Origin: Limnohabitans sp.
GTDB lineage: Bacteria; Pseudomonadota; Gammaproteobacteria; Burkholderiales; Burkholderiaceae_C
DNA length: 7,146 nt
Assembly (NCBI GenBank): GCA_021731425.1
Contig: JAKFXJ010000023.1
Span: 1-7,146, forward strand
Direction: 5' to 3'
The translations under genes and the position numbers were made by a program. The notes beneath the pieces were generated by a model. It searched no databases. It had not been told where the DNA came from and worked only from the letters and a program-made list of their open reading frames with translations. Shown piece by piece: positions 6,709 through 7,146 of the stretch. The stretch's first letter is position 1; the number at the start of each line of letters is the position of its first letter.

Positions 6709-7146
6709 TTACAACATCCTGGCCAACGCCGCCTGCAAATGCTCTGACGGCAAGCGCTTGAAGCCCGTGCGGGCAAAGCGCTGCAGGCGCCCTTGCATGA
6801 AGGCGACCAGCACTGAGGCGGTCACTTGGGCATCGGCGGTGGGGGTGGCCGAGTCGCTGGTTTTGAGGGTCTGGCGCAGTTGCGCCTCGATCTTGTCGAA
6901 CAGCAGGTTGATGCGTTCTTGCAGGCGTTCGTGCTCCAGCACCAGCGCGTCGCCAATCATGACGCGGCTCATGCCGGGGTTTTTCTCGGCAAATTGAAAC
7001 AACAGCGCCACGATGCGGCCCGCTTGTTGGGCCCCCGCGGGTTCGCGGTCGGTGACCTGGCGGATCAGGCCCATGGTGGACTGGTCGACAAAGTCAATCA
7101 GGCCCTCGAACATCTGCGCCTTGCTGGCAAAGTGCCGGTACAGGGC
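6709..7146 (-). CDS. slmA: Nucleoid occlusion factor SlmA, 5' end outside the window
   Basis: The minus-strand frame is open from the right edge to a TAA at 6711-6709, giving 145 residues. The visible part starts at ALYRHFASKAQMFEGL, the end of the TetR-type helix-turn-helix; most of the DNA-binding domain is missing. The rest matches what I remember of Escherichia coli SlmA (about 198 residues) almost block by block: FAEKNPGMSRVMIGDALV corresponds to the FGERNPGLTRILTGHALM region, and ERINLLFDKIEAQLRQTL to GRINQLFERIEAQLRQVL. A later FMQGRLQRFARTGFKRLPSE matches the C-terminal part. In E. coli SlmA binds specific chromosomal sites and, when bound, disassembles FtsZ polymers, preventing septum formation over the nucleoid. 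It converges on the secretion operon with a 33-base gap and is probably functionally unrelated. Leucine codons are 12 CTG, 1 CTC and 5 TTG by hand count, unlike the TTG-rich operon. The protein itself looks intact apart from the window edge. Confidence 0.92.
   Translation of the reverse strand, partial: ALYRHFASKAQMFEGLIDFVDQSTMGLIRQVTDREPAGAQQAGRIVALLFQFAEKNPGMSRVMIGDALVLEHERLQERINLLFDKIEAQLRQTLKTSDSATPTADAQVTASVLVAFMQGRLQRFARTGFKRLPSEHLQAALARML

Noticed and set aside
6665..6997. Plus-strand open frame after the TolC-like gene
   Set aside because: It is antisense to slmA, whose protein aligns well with the known family. The plus-strand product is Cys/Arg/Ser-rich without a motif.

Overview
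The window looks like chromosomal DNA of a betaproteobacterium, most likely Burkholderiales and perhaps Comamonadaceae. The evidence is a GC-rich composition, a SlmA homologue at the right edge and strong use of TTG for leucine in the plus-strand genes. The family assignment is an inference from style and cannot be settled without a database search.

Layout: bases 2-466 hold the 3' part of an unrecognised gene that runs off the left edge. It overlaps by four bases (ATGA) a compact plus-strand type I secretion (T1SS) operon. The operon has two consecutive PrtD-type ABC exporter half-transporters (463-2175 and 2184-3917), an HlyD/PrtE-family periplasmic adaptor (3962-5338) and a TolC/PrtF-family outer-membrane channel (5338-6675). 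Neighbouring genes are spaced by 4-base overlap, 8 bases, 44 bases and 1-base overlap, so a single transcript is likely. The promoter must lie left of the window. A convergent minus-strand gene, slmA (6709-7146, cut by the right edge), encodes the nucleoid-occlusion TetR-family protein. It is probably unrelated to secretion and marks the end of the operon.

How the genes work together: the two ABC proteins would form the inner-membrane, ATP-driven pump, plausibly as a heterodimer. The adaptor bridges the periplasm and the TolC-like protein forms the outer-membrane exit, giving one-step export from cytoplasm to outside. Neither ABC protein has room for an N-terminal C39 or C39-like domain, which places them in the PrtD/AprD/RsaD branch whose substrates usually carry an uncleaved C-terminal signal. 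No RTX-repeat substrate is visible in the window.

The points most worth a second look are the duplicated ABC subunit with both ATP sites apparently intact, the unknown protein translationally coupled to the first ABC gene, and a marked G/T bias of the plus strand. That bias explains the codon contrast between the operon and slmA better than horizontal transfer does.
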